Shown here one piece after another: positions 23,501 to 36,100 of a stretch of 64,000 bases of DNA (position 1 is the first letter of the stretch; each line of letters opens with the position of its first letter). Source of the stretch: Peribolospora baueri. Its lineage: Eukaryota; Basidiomycota; Peribolosporomycetes; Peribolosporales; Peribolosporaceae. The translations under genes and the position numbers were made by a program. The DNA is taken from assembly GCA_029717555.1 (NCBI GenBank), contig JAMDHS010000020.1, forward strand, positions 186,001-250,000. Reading direction: 5' to 3'. The notes below the pieces were generated by a model that saw nothing but the letters and a program-made list of their open reading frames with translations, was not told the DNA's origin and did not search any database.

Positions 23501-24409
23501 GTGAGTCTCATGGCGCTTCCTTGCGTCTTTGAGCTGGCTAATGGATACGAGCTGATGCGAACGCCGCATGTGTTACGTTTTCTACAGATCCCTGAATTTG
23601 AGTTCATATCCAAGGCCAAACCATCGATGTTCGCCTACCCACCACCCGTCAAGCCTCCAACGAAGGAGACGGTGGAGAAGGTGGCGACTGCCGTGCTTTC
23701 CACGACGGCCAAGGCACAGGCCCGGCAGAGGGTCAAAGAACGAGAAAAGGCGGAGAAAGAAGGCGAATTGATGGACACGGACGAGAAAGTTGGTGAGAAG
23801 TCAGAAAAGATGGATGATGCTATGAAGACGGACGAGCCTGAAGGGTCAGGCATCGCTAGCGCGGAGAAGGAGAAGGAGGGCAGGGAGGGCAAGGAGAAGA
23901 AGCGACGGGCGGCGGAGCCGTCGTTTGAGAAGGTGCCCAACCTATCTAGGGTCACCCCGGCTCAGCTCGAGTACGTCAGTTTCCCTCCCGACTCCCGCTA
24001 CCTCCCCGTTCGACCAGTCGCACCAGCCATCTCTGGCACCGCCGCCCCGAGCGGCGCAGCTACGCCTGCTCCGGGTACGTGGACTCCGAGCGCCGCTGGT
24101 AAGGGCAAGGCGCAGACGACCTCGCTCGCCTCCGCTCCGCCCCCTTCGACCGTCGCGTCCTCCCCAGCCGCAGCCGGCCGCGGGGGTGGGATCTTGGTCC
24201 TGGTCGATCAGACACCCGGGGAACCTGCCAAGTTCCTCGAGCTCAAGGCCGGCGAGGACACGGCAGCGGCGCCCGCCCCCGTGGCAGAAAGCACGGGCAC
24301 ACCCATCCCTGTTGGCGGTGGTAACGCTAGGAGCAACGCGCCGGAACCGGACGTGCCGGAGGCGGAGATGCCAGAGCCGTTTGAGTATCCGTTCGACCAC
24401 GATGTGTAG
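20512..24409 (+). CDS. RPN2: 26S proteasome regulatory subunit RPN2 (PSMD1)
   Basis: Largest base subunit of the 19S proteasome cap, a scaffold that binds Rpn13 and the Rpn1/ATPase ring. Exons: 20512-20536, 20624-20741, 20825-20994, 21092-21357, 21435-21749, 21820-22354, 22432-22679, 22754-23029, 23111-23500, 23588-24409 (1,054 aa). The start [16 protein letters not shown] and [12 protein letters not shown] are typical. The centre contains the PC-repeat toroid, with blocks such as [45 protein letters not shown] and [16 protein letters not shown] Lys/Glu-rich acidic insertion follows IPEFEFISK. The last residues, [12 protein letters not shown], keep the PEPFEY element by which Rpn2 docks on the Rpn13 Pru domain. 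Yeast and human forms are about 950 aa; the extra residues lie in the C-terminal low-complexity part. Confidence 0.95.
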
Positions 24410-24699
24410 GACTAAGTAGACCCCAGCCGTCGGCGTGGCCAGGTGTAGATATGAAGGAGATCGAACGACGACTCAAGACAGCCAGTCTTTAACATAAGCG
24501 AGAACTGTCACGTGATACGTGGCCGGCCGTAGGAAGCTATGCCGTTCCGAGCCCGATCACTTGAGGCGGGGGTCTTCGCCGTCATCGCTCACCGTCATTA
24601 CGACCACCGCCAGCACCCTTGAATAAACTCCTGCCTCGGCATAGGGAAAGGCCCCCGTATCTTGTTCTTTTCAATATACTTTCTCCTCATCCGTTTGTC
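24410..24699. promoter_or_regulatory. RPN2 3' end and F-box gene promoter
   Basis: These 290 bases separate two genes on the same strand. An AATAAA sits at 24622, but it is 213 bases past the RPN2 stop and close to the next start, so its use is uncertain. Confidence 0.4.
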
Positions 24700-27588
24700 A
24701 TGGGTCCCGTTAAACGTCGGCTGTCCGTGTCCGCACCGTCGGCTGCGCGCGGCAAACGTTGTCGTACAGGCGGAGGGGCGTCCATGGATTCACATGAGCA
24801 AGCGTCGCCCCTCATCTTCTCCCAAACGACGGCGATCACTCCAACAACATTCGACAGCGTCTTCTCCGACGAGGTCGTCCTGCGCATTTTTGAGCACTTG
24901 CGCGCCACCGATTTGGTCACGGCGCAGATGGTCAACCGGCGTTGGGCGAGGCTCGCCACCGATCAGCAGGTCAGTTAGAAGGCGCTCCCTCGCCGTCGCC
25001 CTCGCGCATGCGCTCATCTTTCTATACTACCTCTTCTTATTGCTATTTGTTGCAAGCAGTTATGGAAAAAGCTCTTCCTGCGCAAATTTGTGTATCCCTA
25101 CTTGCATGCCAAGCACATGCCCACGCTTGCCGGGCTCAACTCCCTCCTAGGTCGATCTGCAGCCCTTTCCAACCGCGCCATCGCTGGTCTGCCTAGGAGA
25201 TATCAGCGACAACATCATATCAAGCCTTTTTATGACGAGGAGGCGCTTTTGAGGGGGAGGGCACTCAGGCGGCGCACCGATCGCGGAGCTCGGAATGGGG
25301 AGCAGGTTTCCGCCGAGTCCGACGCTGATGAAGAGTTGGACGAGGAGGAGGTAAGGCATGACGGTCTGCACTGGAAGAGCCTTTACAAGGTGAGATTTCC
25401 CCATATGCTTTGAGAATACGTCCAGAGAATTCTTACACGTTTCCCATTTTCCCCCGATCTCAGGTCTCAACGAACTGGCAGAAGGGGAACGTCGCCGTTT
25501 CCGAGTTGTACCCGAAACAGCTGCGGCCACAACCTCGATGGCGACAGATGATGAGCACATCTGAGGAGTCTTCGTCCGAAGCCGAATCCTCTCCTGGCCC
25601 GTCCACTTCTCTCGCCCATCGACCTCATGGGACGCCCCATCCCGCTGAAGACGTGGGATCCCATCGGCCGGACACCATCGTACAAGCTTCGTCGCGCTTC
25701 ATTTTTGTCGCCACTCGTTCGACGCCGCCGGGTGCGCCTCCCAGCCGTAACCCTAGCGTGCAAGTATTCCGAGCTCAATTCGCAGAAGCTATCGGCAGCC
25801 TTGTCTCCAATACGGTCGCGTCTTCAGTTTCCGCGACTGTGACTATATCCGATATTCGCATAGACGCCGCCATTTCGACTCCCAAATGGAGCTCTGGTAC
25901 CTTATCAACCATCGCGGAGGAGAGAGGCAAGGGCAAGGCGAAAGCTACCGAAGTTCAAGCTGAGGACGACTCCGATCTACGTTTGGCCGTGAGCTACTCG
26001 ACAGGTCACATCTCCATCTTCAAGCTTGCTTTCTCCAGCACAGGACAAGATGTTATTCCGTCCATGCACTACGAGGAAGAGGCTGTGTTTCATCCATCCG
26101 TTGGACGCCACGGCTCGTCGACGACAATAATGTCCGCTTTCCATTCGCCTCTGCTCGTGACGTGTAGCGAGGATTTCTCCATGTCGATCTTTCGACTGCG
26201 TTCGCTCGCCGACGCCGAGGATAGCCTTTCTTCAAGGACAGTGATTGAGCTAGTCCGCGATATGCGGAGTTTTACAAGCTGGTGGCCCGCCTGCCTTTCG
26301 TTGTGCCCGATCCCGGTGCGGAGCGTTCCGAAGCGTCGACGAGGTTCGAGCGCCGCACCCTCTCGATCTCGCTCTCGCTCTTCATCGCGAAGCCGTCAAC
26401 GTTCGACTCTTCATCTCATCACCCACCGCGCTCGTCAGCGGTTCCCCTTGGTCGCGCCGTCCGCTCCCTCGCAAACGTCGATGTCTGCTGATCCCGGGCC
26501 AGCTGGGGCTCGTTCACATGCAAGCAGGGTCGGAGCTGTCGCTTCGGGGTGCGCTTTCAGACTGTCCATCGCCTTCTCGACACCCTTGTACCCCTCTTCC
26601 TGGACGGTAGGGCTACAAGAACTCGTCATCCGTATCCCGTCAGACGATGTACAGGATTGGTCTCCAACCATCTCTAGCCGGCACGCCACTGCCGTCCAAA
26701 GCTTCTTTCACACGCCCATAGACAATATCGGACGGCGCTTGTTTAAGGGCAGGCCCGAGTTCTTCAAGGCGCCACCTTTGCCCTGGCGCACTGAAAGGAG
26801 GTATCAAGGCACTCGTGACTTGCTGGCCGAGAGAACAGGAAACAGGGTCACCTCTGTGTCCTACGATGACCCATTCATTGTTCTGGCTCGCGAGGACAAT
26901 CTGCTCGAGGTGAGTTTGCTTCACCAAGATGAAGCGATTCGACGACATTATGTGCGACTGACACGAAGATTTCCAACTCTAGGTCTACGAGGTCAGCGGC
27001 ACTACGAAAGAGGTTTTCTTGTCTGCCTCTCATCGTAGCTCGCGACCATCAACGGCTACAACGACGCCTTCGACCGGCTCTCAGCTGCGTTTGACACATC
27101 GCAAACTACTCCACGGGCACACGGGTGCCGTCGACTGCGTGGCGATGGAAGAGGGGCGGTGCGTGAGCGGAGGCGCGGACGGCTGTCTGATGGTATGGGA
27201 TCTGAGCGAGCGACAGAATGCCGATCAGGAGGAGGAGGAAGACGAGGAGGAGAGAAGACGCTGGCGCGCACCGAGCCTCAGCGTATTTGAGGAGGAGGAA
27301 GAAGACCGACGGGCGGCGGAGAGGTCTGACGACGTCCGACACGTCGTAACCCTTAGAACTCCGACGAATGTCAGCGGTGGCGAGCTCGCCGGCGCCGCAG
27401 GGGACGTGAGTGGGCCACCGAGCCTGCGCGACTTGTTCCGCCACGACGACAAACCGCAACGCGTGCGATGGTTGCAAACTGGCTTCGACAAGATCGTCAG
27501 CGTCTCTTCCGATCGCACCGATTACAGCCCGGGCCAGGATGGGAAGCCGGCCAGGGAATATGTGCACGTGTGGAGTTTCGCCAGTTGA
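24700..27588 (+). CDS. F-box protein with WD40-type C terminus
   Basis: Likely substrate receptor of an SCF ubiquitin ligase. Exons 24700-24969, 25060-25389, 25464-26909 and 26983-27588 encode 883 aa. The F-box spans about residues 50-105 (FSDEVVLRIFEHLRATDLV...NRRWARLA) and continues into LWKKLFLRKFVYPYL. After an acidic stretch comes HWKSLYK and NWQKGN, a pattern common in fungal F-box/WD proteins. The centre is weakly propeller-like. The clearest WD repeat is near the end (HGHTGAVDCVAMEEGRCVSGGADGCLMVWDL), interrupted by an acidic Glu-rich loop. The last repeat ends EYVHVWSF. I cannot name the orthologue or substrate. The frame switch to the last exon is fixed by the WD motif. Confidence 0.85.
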
Positions 27589-29238
27589 GCGAGCACGGCC
27601 GATTTGCTCGGTTGCTTGACCTCCAGGCCTACGTCTAGCCCGGCTTGATCCACACAGGTTGGACTTGGCGGGCGAGGTAAAATGGCGAATCGTGGGAGGC
27701 TTGCCCACCGCGGCAACGCTTGGATGCTTTGCCGAGCTGGATCATGAACTTTTTGAGGCGGACCATGGGGCGACGGCGCACGGACCACTCCCGCCATGTC
27801 AAGCGGCCGCCGATGCCTCGTTGCCGTCATCGAGGCCGAACGCCGATCAAAGCGGCACCGTTCGGGTCGTCCCTTGCTTCTGCGCGCACCTGCAGGGAAG
27901 ACAAGACGTACCGTTTCCAGATTTGACCCCGCCGTGATTCTAGGTCAAAGGGGGAAGGGAAGGGGACATTTTCGAGAGCAAGATTTGGGTCCGAAACCGG
28001 CGCTGGGCGGAGGCAGGCGAAGGAGGTAGGATGAAGGTGGACGGGGAAAGACGAGGAGCGGGCAGGGAGATGGGCAGGACCGCGTGTGGGCTGGTATAGT
28101 GGGCGGGCCATACATAGTATGGGACAAAGTCGGTGGCCATGGCCGTGGGTGGCCGTTCGAAGAAGAGACGGGCGAATGTAGTGTAGCGTCCACGAGACCA
28201 CATCACATCTCCTCCCTATCAGTCATCTATCTATCTATCCATCCGTCATCCATCCATTTCGCATCCACGTGCCCAACCAACCAAGCCCGCACGCACGCAC
28301 GTCCATCGATCACGACGACGACGTCGCATTTCGAAACTAAAAACGAGTGAACGGTCAGACGGAGGGGACAAAGACCTTCGAGCACTTTGGCACTTCCTAA
28401 GAGAAATAAAAAAGGTCGGAAACGGAAGCGAAGCGGAACGGAACGGAAGCTGGAAAGAGCTTTATAAGGGCGTGACAAGAGAGAGAAATACACACAGAGA
28501 GAGAGAGAGGCGGATTTGTTTGGTTTGGACCGGACCGGAGCGCATTGCATTGCATTGTATTGCATTTCTTTGCATGGGACGCGGCGGCGGTAAGCGCTCG
28601 GCTCGGGCCTGGTTGGGGAAGGAGGAACGGTGTCGATGACTTATGGACGAACGGACGGTCGGACGGACGGACGGGTTAGAGAGATGAAAAGGATAACAAG
28701 ACATAAATTTTCCAAGCACGTTCGTCTCGTGTTCCCATGAGCAAGAGCTGAGCTGAAGCTGAGCTGAGATGACATGAACAAGACATGGACGACGAGACAC
28801 GCTGCGTCTCTGCCCGTCCCCTCCCCTTGACCCTTGCTTGACCTCATCCCCCCTTGTGCCTGTCTTCCCTTCTCTCCTTGAAGGAAGGAAGCCGACGCGT
28901 CTGTCCGCACGCCGCGTTTACCGGGATGTGCTCGATGGATGGATGGATGACGAATAGATGGATGGATGGATGATGATAGACGATGAATGGATGGATAAAG
29001 GATGTATCGATGGTGTATAGCGTGGGCAGGTCGGATGGATCCATCGGCCAGGGCGAGCGAACCAAGAACCGAACCAAACCAAACCAAACGGGACCACGTC
29101 GCTCAGGTCGGGCGGAGGGCAAAGTCGTTTTCGGCCGTGGGCACGGAGAGGATGCGGAGGCTGGCGGGGCATGACAAAAAAGCGAAGAGGGTGAGTGAGA
29201 CGACGAGGACAAAAAAAAAAGAAAGCTCGGATCGACGC
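27589..29238. other. Convergent intergenic region with short tandem repeats (F-box / pyruvate kinase)
   Basis: This 1.65 kb is the facing 3' ends of two genes plus repeat-rich filler. I see CTAT/CCAT runs near 28225-28257, TTGCAT-type repeats at about 28544-28574, GGAC runs near 28655-28670 and ATGG runs at about 28936-29000. Open frames here are artefacts of these repeats. Confidence 0.5.
28936..29000. repeat. Imperfect ATGG tetranucleotide repeat
   Basis: The unit ATGG is repeated in several short runs interrupted by GACGAATAG and similar sequence. It is an ordinary microsatellite, located 3' of the pyruvate kinase gene. Confidence 0.8.
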
Positions 29239-31500
29239 TCACGTGTTGGTGTGACCCAGGCCGCCCTTCCAGCCCTGAACAGCAATCACGGTGGCGCCCT
29301 TCTTGACGATGCCGAGCTTGAGCGCCTCGGCAAGGCCAAAGCGGATTCGGTTGTCCACGTCGGTCTGCCAGCCCTCGTTGTTGTCCGGTCTCGGTTCGTT
29401 GTAGAAGAGCGGGTAGCAGCCGCGGTGGAGGTGGGTGACGCGCGCGACTGCCCTGTTGCGCGTCACAACGAGGATCGGGCAGCTCGGCCGGTACTTGCTC
29501 ACCATGCGGGCCGTGTTGCCGGACGTGGACATAAGCAGGATCGCGCCGGCGTTCTGCTCCAGTGACGCGGACACGGCCGCCATGGCGATCGTCTCCGTCG
29601 TCTCGGTGGGGACCGGAGCGAGGCTGCGCAGCTCGTTGTAGTTGGCCGTATAGGCGATGCTTTGCTCGGCCAGGTATGCGGTCTCGGCCATCATCGTCAC
29701 CGCCTCGGTCGGGTAGGCGCCCTTGGCCGTCTCACCGGAGAGCATCACGCAGTCGGCGCCGTCCAGGACGGCGTTGGCCACATCGGACACCTCGGCGCGC
29801 GTCGGGCGGTTGTTGTGGATCATCGACTCGAGCATCTGGGTGGCGCAGATGACCGGCTTGCCGGCGATGTTGCTTTGCGTGGAGGGGAAAGGGGAGCGTT
29901 CCAAAGGCTTGTCAGCACTCGAGGAAACGAATCGAGAGGACTATCGAGCCGCTCGAAGGGATCACAAAGACAAAAGATACGTCGGCAGATCGCCCCCTCG
30001 GGGAAACGATCCGGTAATAGGGAACAAAGACGAATCCTCTCCGTCAACGGGCCGGCTCCGACCGACCGCCCTCCACAACCGACTCACCACTTGGCAATCA
30101 TCATCTTCTGCGCCATGAACACCTGGCTGGCGGGGATCTCGATGCCAAGGTCGCCCCTGGCGACCATGATCCCGTCGGACTCTTTGAGGATCTCGTCAAA
30201 GTTGTACACGCCCTGGTGGTTCTCGATCTTGGAGATGATGCGGATGTGGGCGCCCTTCTCGCCGAGGATGGAGCGGATGGTGCGGACATCGTCGCCGCGA
30301 CGGATGAAGGAGGCAAAGATCATGTCCACGTTCTGCTCCACACCAAAGAGCAGATCCTGCCTGTCCTTCTCCGAGATGGCGGGCAGGTCGACGTCAGTGA
30401 GAGGCAAGTTGACGCCTTTCTTGGACGAGAGCACGCCGTTGTTGGCGCACCGCACGCGGACCATCGTGTCGGACTCGACGGCCAGAACCTCGAGGGACTG
30501 TCAGGGAGGAAAGAAGGGGAGCGATGATGAGGCGATCATCGACGAGGGGGAAGAAAAAAGGAAGAGAGGACGCACGAGAATGCCGTCATCGACGTAAATG
30601 ACGCGACCGGGCTCGACCTTCTTGGGCAGGTTCTTGTAGTCGACGTAGAGGTGCTTGTCGTCGGAAGCCTGAGCGTACTTGTCGTCGGTGGTGACGTAAA
30701 ACTCGTGGCCGATCTTGACGGGGATCTGCAGGGGAAGGGGAGCGGAGAGATGAGCGCGGACTCTTACACGGTCCTCCCTGGAGGGGCACTCACATCCTTG
30801 CCATCGACGATCATACCCGTTCGCATCTCCGGACCCTTGGTGTCAAGAGCGATGGCGAGAGGGCGGCCCTGGGGAGCATCTGGCGAGCCGAGTCGAAACG
30901 TGACATGACAGAGGCAGGCAGGCGACGAAAGGAAAAAAAAAGATATGGCGAGGTCGCAAAGGCGAAAAGACAGACCGAACGTGAGTCGGACGGTTGTCGA
31001 AGAAAGCCGAACGAGCAAAAAAAAAAAGAAGGAAAAAAGGAGAAAGAGGAAGCAAAGTCAGACCTCTCAACTTGATTCGCTTGGCCGCACGCTGCCCCTC
31101 GTCCTCCGCGCCGTTAGCGGACGAAGAGGGAGGAGCGTCGGCGTCGGCGTAGGAGACGGGCTCACCGGCCACGACCTTGTGGGCGTTATCGACGACGGAC
31201 TTGAAGTACTCGTGCGAGCCGTGGGAGCAATTGATGCGAACGATGTTCATACCCGCCTTGCGGAGGGCGGCCATGGACTCGACACTGTTGGTCTTGGGGC
31301 CGATGGTGGCGATGATCGAGCTGCAAGGCGGGGGGGATATAATATTTAAATGAGCGCGACGTCGTACGAGATCGGTTGGGAGGCTCTAGAGCGAGAGGTT
31401 GTACGCACGTCTTGCGGAGGAACTTGTTGTTCATGTCGTGGTCGAGCGGGTTGAGCGTGGCGAGCCACTCGAGCTGGGACTTCGCGTTTGTGGTGATCAT
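29239..31500 (-). CDS. PYK1: Pyruvate kinase
   Basis: Last enzyme of glycolysis: phosphoenolpyruvate plus ADP to pyruvate plus ATP, in the cytosol. Exons: 31500-31409, 31320-31064, 30879-30794, 30725-30576, 30497-30088, 29872-29239 (542 aa). Visible signatures include [33 protein letters not shown], the signature helix with its catalytic lysine [38 protein letters not shown] and [15 protein letters not shown]. The fungal enzyme is about 500 aa. The extra length lies mainly in an insertion at residues 83-118, between the first A-domain part and [12 protein letters not shown]. It is Ala/Ser/Asp-rich and ends in [11 protein letters not shown]. The promoter side is a long polypyrimidine tract, as expected for a strongly expressed gene. 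Confidence 0.96.
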
Positions 31501-33169
31501 GTTGGGCGTGGAGGTCTGGTTGACTTGCAGGTGGTTTTTCTTTCGAGGGCGACGGAAGGATCGGCGGGGGGCCGAGGAGGAGAAGGAAGAGGAGGGGGAG
31601 GGTTAGGAGGAGGAGGAGGGTTAGGAGGAGGAGGAGGAAGAAGAAGAAGAAGAAGATGGTGGTGGGCGAGAAGAAAGGAGGTGAAGGTTTGAAATGCGCC
31701 GAGTGGTCGTTGGTTTGTTGGCTGGTTTGTTGGCTGGTTGGTGGGTTGGCTGGCTGGCTGGCTGATGGGTGTCGATCATTATTATTGGTCGGCCAGGTCG
31801 ACGCCCACTCACTCCTCCCTTCCTCACTCCTTGCTTCCTTCCTCCATCCATCCTCACTTCTTCTTTCTTCTCGCCGGGCCGTCACAGAAAAAAACGCGGT
31901 GCTGCCGCAGCCACCAACACCCCAACGTGCGCGCCCTCCCCGTCCGTCCGTCCATCCCGTCCATCCGCGGGCGGTCTTCCTACTTGTCTCTCTTCTCTCT
32001 TTTCTCTGTCTTGTCGGTTCGGGGGGCGATCGACGGAGGCGGATAGAGATCCGATCAGGCGCGCTGGCTGGGCAGCCGCCAGCCGATCAGTTGCCGGAAT
32101 GGACGATGACATAAGCTGGCCCGCTGTCGATGGCAGACACGGCGAGGGCGAGGGCGACCGAGACGGCGACCGAGACGGGTGAGGGAGACGGTGCAAGCGT
32201 GGGAGAGCCGAGCTGGACAACACCAACGAAAACGGCGACCGCCGAGGAACGTGGGTCGGCCAGCTCGTGGTACACCAACCAGCCAAGGGAATCGATTGAC
32301 GAACGGACGAACGGACGGGCTAGCTAGTTGCCTACGTGCCTTTCTCTCCCGCCCCGACCGCACCGACCGTCTTTCGAACATGCGAGCCGCGCGTGCGTGC
32401 GTGTCATGTCATGTCATGACTTGAGATGATGAGATGAATGAGATGATGGGAGAGCGATCGATCGGGATGTAATGATGTAGGATAGGAAACGAAGGAAGGA
32501 AGAAAGGAACGGACGAACGAACGACGCAAAAAAAAAAAAGAAAAAAAAAAAAAAAAAAAGAAGACGACCGGTTCTCGCCAAGACGTTCGTTCGTCAGACG
32601 AAAGCGGCATAAAAAATTCCACACCGAATGAAACGGACGACCACCACGTCTTTCCTCCCACACAGCCGCCTCAGAACAGCTTCCTCTCCCTCGGCCCATC
32701 CGACCGACCGGAAAGCGCCGCCGCCTCATCCTCCTCCTCATCCTCGTACAAGCCCTCCTGTCCTCGCTCCTCCTCCCCGCCCTCCGAATCCCCGTCAGCG
32801 CCAACGACGACAAACTGCGCCCCCAGCTCGCTCTCCTCCTCCAGCCGCAGATGCTGCTCCTGCTGCGGGGGAGGAGGGCGATCGTGGAGAACAGAAGGAG
32901 TGGGAGGAGAAGGCAGTGATCGTGCTGGCTCCCGTCGTCGGCCTCGCCGTCGTCTTCGTCGATGTCGTCGCCGGTCCGGCTCGCCAGAGAGAGCGTCTTC
33001 CTCCTCCTCCTCGCGCTCTCCCGTCCTCGACAGCCGACGCAGAGGGATCGGAGGGCCGTGTCCCTAGTCGTCCTCTCCGCCTCTGCACGACGGTGAGACA
33101 AAGAAGAAAAAGGAACGAGTCGCGAGTGGTCAACGCGAATCCACCGCGACGCTAAAGCCAACCGACAAC
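31501..33169. other. Pyruvate kinase promoter region and transporter 3' side
   Basis: No gene is supported in this 1.67 kb. Just upstream of the pyruvate kinase start is a GGA/GAA-rich tract (31560-31660; polypyrimidine on the coding strand) holding two AGGGTTAG motifs. Then come GGTTGGCTGGCTG repeats (about 31710-31765), CGAGGG/CGACGG runs (32140-32180), GTCAT repeats (32401-32420) and an A-rich tract (32527-32561). On the minus strand, 32671-32865 is an open, strongly acidic frame that might belong to the transporter's 3' end. Confidence 0.45.
31599..31625 (-). promoter_or_regulatory. Two telomere-repeat-like boxes in the pyruvate kinase promoter
   Basis: AGGGTTAG occurs at 31599-31606 and 31618-31625 inside a GGA tract, about 100-125 bases upstream of the start codon. 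Because the surroundings are repetitive, chance copies by slippage are possible. Confidence 0.35.
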
Positions 33170-36100
33170 TCACCGAAGAGGCTCATAAGTCTCTCTCTCC
33201 TCCGGCCTCTTCCCTCGGCCCATCAGACGATCCCACCACCCCCTCGCATTCGATGCCAGACCGTCCGCGCTCGACCGCCTCTTGCCCGCCCCATCGCTTT
33301 CCCTTCTCGTTTCCGTATACGACCCTCGCGAGCCCGATGCGCCCGGGCGCTCAACGGAGCCGTCGCGTGAGACCGAGCGGGAGACGGAGCCGGTGCCGGT
33401 GCCAGAGCCCGACAGCAGCGACTCGCTCTCATCGATCAAGTCCTCCTCGTCCTCGTCCTCGTCGCCGTCCTCCTCGTCCTCGGCCGCTTGGTCGCCGAAC
33501 AGCTCGTCCATCTCTTCCAGAGGCACACCCTTCGTCTCTCTGCAGCCCATGACAGGACGGACGGACGGTAAGTCACCATCAAACCTCGATCTTCCGACCC
33601 ACCACCACATCCGCACTCACGGGTAAGTGAAGTAAACGACGAGGAAAGAACAGCAACAGAAGAAAGCGTGCATCAGGTACAGTCGCCAGCCGATGGCGTC
33701 CCTCAGCGGAGGCGTGATCTCGCCGACGACCTAAGTCGAGCGTGCGTGCGACGACGAGTGTCAGTCAATCTCGTCTTCTCTCTCCTTCCCCGTGTTTGGA
33801 GATGGGCTCGCCATGACGCTCACCCAGTTGGCGAACCAGTTCGTGCCGGTCGAGATGGAAACGGCCTGCGCGCGGAAGGGTAAAGGCATGATCTCCGGAG
33901 GCAGGAGCCATGGGATGGGACCCCATCTGACACGTACGGAGCAGCAGCGCGGAAAGAGGGTTAGATGCTGGTCGAATTCACACCGCCGTGTCCCATCCCA
34001 TCCGTTCCTCCCCGACAGCACCACCATCACTCACGAGTATCCGAAGGCGGCGTTGTAGATGATTACGCAGAGCACGACTGCATGTGGTGTGTATGGCTCG
34101 TCCAGGAAGATAAACCACCCGGTGAGGGCCAGCGGGATGGCCATAAAGACGGCGCCGGAAAGAAGAATCGGACGACGGCCCCAAATGTCGACGAGATACC
34201 AGGTGGGGATGGTGGAGAGCACGTAGATGATGCCGTTGATGCCCGTCATGAACACCGCGTCTCTGCCGATCCAGCCTGCGGATTCGAAGACGAGCGGGGC
34301 GTAGTACGAAATGACGTTGATGCCGTTCTGGAGGGACGGGGAGGGCGTGAAAGGGAGAACGTCGAGAGGCGGACGGTCAGACCACGATACCGCACGCGGC
34401 CGAGCGAGCAGTGTCGCTCACCAGTTGTGCAAAAAACATGCTGGACATGGCAATGAGAACGCGGCTCTTGTACCGCTTCCACATCGACTTGTAGCTACGG
34501 TCGCCGACGGCTCGCTATCAGAAGAGAAGGAAGATGGTTAAACGAGGACTCGACCGGGCAGATGGACGGTGACCGCGCGACGTCGGCACAGAACGTCGAT
34601 TCGCGCTGCACACTTACCGACGCAAGCACGTTCTCCTTGACTGGAAGAGGAACACGAGCCCGATCAAAGAAACAGCGTGGCAAACAAAGTGAGGCGAAAA
34701 CGTCCTGTCATTAGTTACGTCCATCCTCATAACCATTATCCTCCTCCTCGCCCCGCCTCGCTCACTGCTTACTTACTCTCTCTAAACTCCTCCTTGGCCT
34801 TGGGATGATCGATGCGCCCGCCACCGTGAAGGTCAGCAAGAACAACCATGCCCTCCTCATCTCTGTCCGTGTCGAGCAGCCATCGAGGGCTCTCGGGAAG
34901 GAGGACAGAGCCAAAGGCGAGAATACCGCCGATAAAACATTGGATGGAAAGGGGGATGCGCCAGGAGAGGTCGGAACTGATGAAGGAGCAGCCGTAATCG
35001 ACCCACTGTGCATGAACGGAGTAAAGAAGCCCGCCGCGTGCCCGGCGCAATTAAATTGGGGTTCTCGCACGATGGCCAGGTCCCGGCGCGACTCACCACC
35101 GAAGAGCAGTAGCCGATAATGTTGCCAGTGAACTCTATACAGGCCAGCTTTCCACGCTGTTCGTTTCACAAAAATAAATCGCGCATGTCGGCGTGGTCAG
35201 CAGGCGGGAGCGGTAAGCGGCCGAAAAGAGGATGTCAAGAGAGATCAGGATAGAACAAAAGGACACTCACATGTTCGGCGGGAGAAATCTCAGACTGATA
35301 AATAGGGACAATCATACTGCGGGGAGGGCCAGAGTAGTGGGAGCAAAGTAGACAGCAACGCGTATGAGGTCATCGGCTTCGAGTCCTGCCAGTCCCTTCT
35401 TTCGAAAGCATACCTTCCCCGTCCTCTTATCCTACCACTTACCTCAAAATTCCAACCCCAAACCCAGCTATGATCCTGCCAACGACCATGACCTGGAAGC
35501 CGGTAGCGGCGGTTTGGACAGCTCCACCGATGACAAAGATAGCAGCCCCGTAGAATAGGGTGCGGCGACGGCCGAGGATATCTGCAATTTTGCCGCATGC
35601 CAGAGAGGTGATCATGGCGCCGATTTCGAGGATAGCCACCTTGGTATTTCGAGGTTGGGTAGAGGCAATAACATTAGAGAGAATAGATAGATGGAGATGG
35701 AGAGTTGGCCCCGTTCGTGTGAAAAAAGGGTAAGGCGAGAGGATGGTGGGCAAGTCCAGACCGGCCGCTGAGGCCAGCTCACCATCGTACCCAGCTCGTA
35801 TGAAGTGGGCTGGTGAAAGTAGGCCTTGAAATACGGCCCGGTCAAGATGCCTGAAAGTGAGAAAAGGAAAGGAAGATGCCGTCAAGTCCAGCTTCAGAAT
35901 CCGACCAGTCCAAGCGGACAAGGCGTACAGGCTCAGGAGCTCACCAGACATGACACCTGAATGAAAGAAAATGCAACTCGAAAATGGTGAGAAGCTGCCG
36001 GGATAGATGGCGAGGATAGCGCAATAACCATGGGAGGCACTCACCTTGGTCATAACCAAACTGAGGGCCGAAAAACAACGAGCGGGTAGCAAGTTGGGGT

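Noticed and set aside
31599-31625. Telomeric repeats as a sign of a chromosome end
   Set aside because: The motifs are at most two units long and scattered through gene-dense DNA. They are interpreted as promoter boxes instead.
31656-32182. Open frames with Trp/Gly/Leu repeats on the plus strand
   Set aside because: They translate GGTTGGCTGGCTG and related simple repeats upstream of the pyruvate kinase gene; no real protein is visible.
32795-33133. Minus-strand frame rich in Ala, Gly, Arg and Ser
   Set aside because: It overlaps other open frames in GC-rich low-complexity DNA and cannot be joined in phase to the transporter with good splice sites on both sides.
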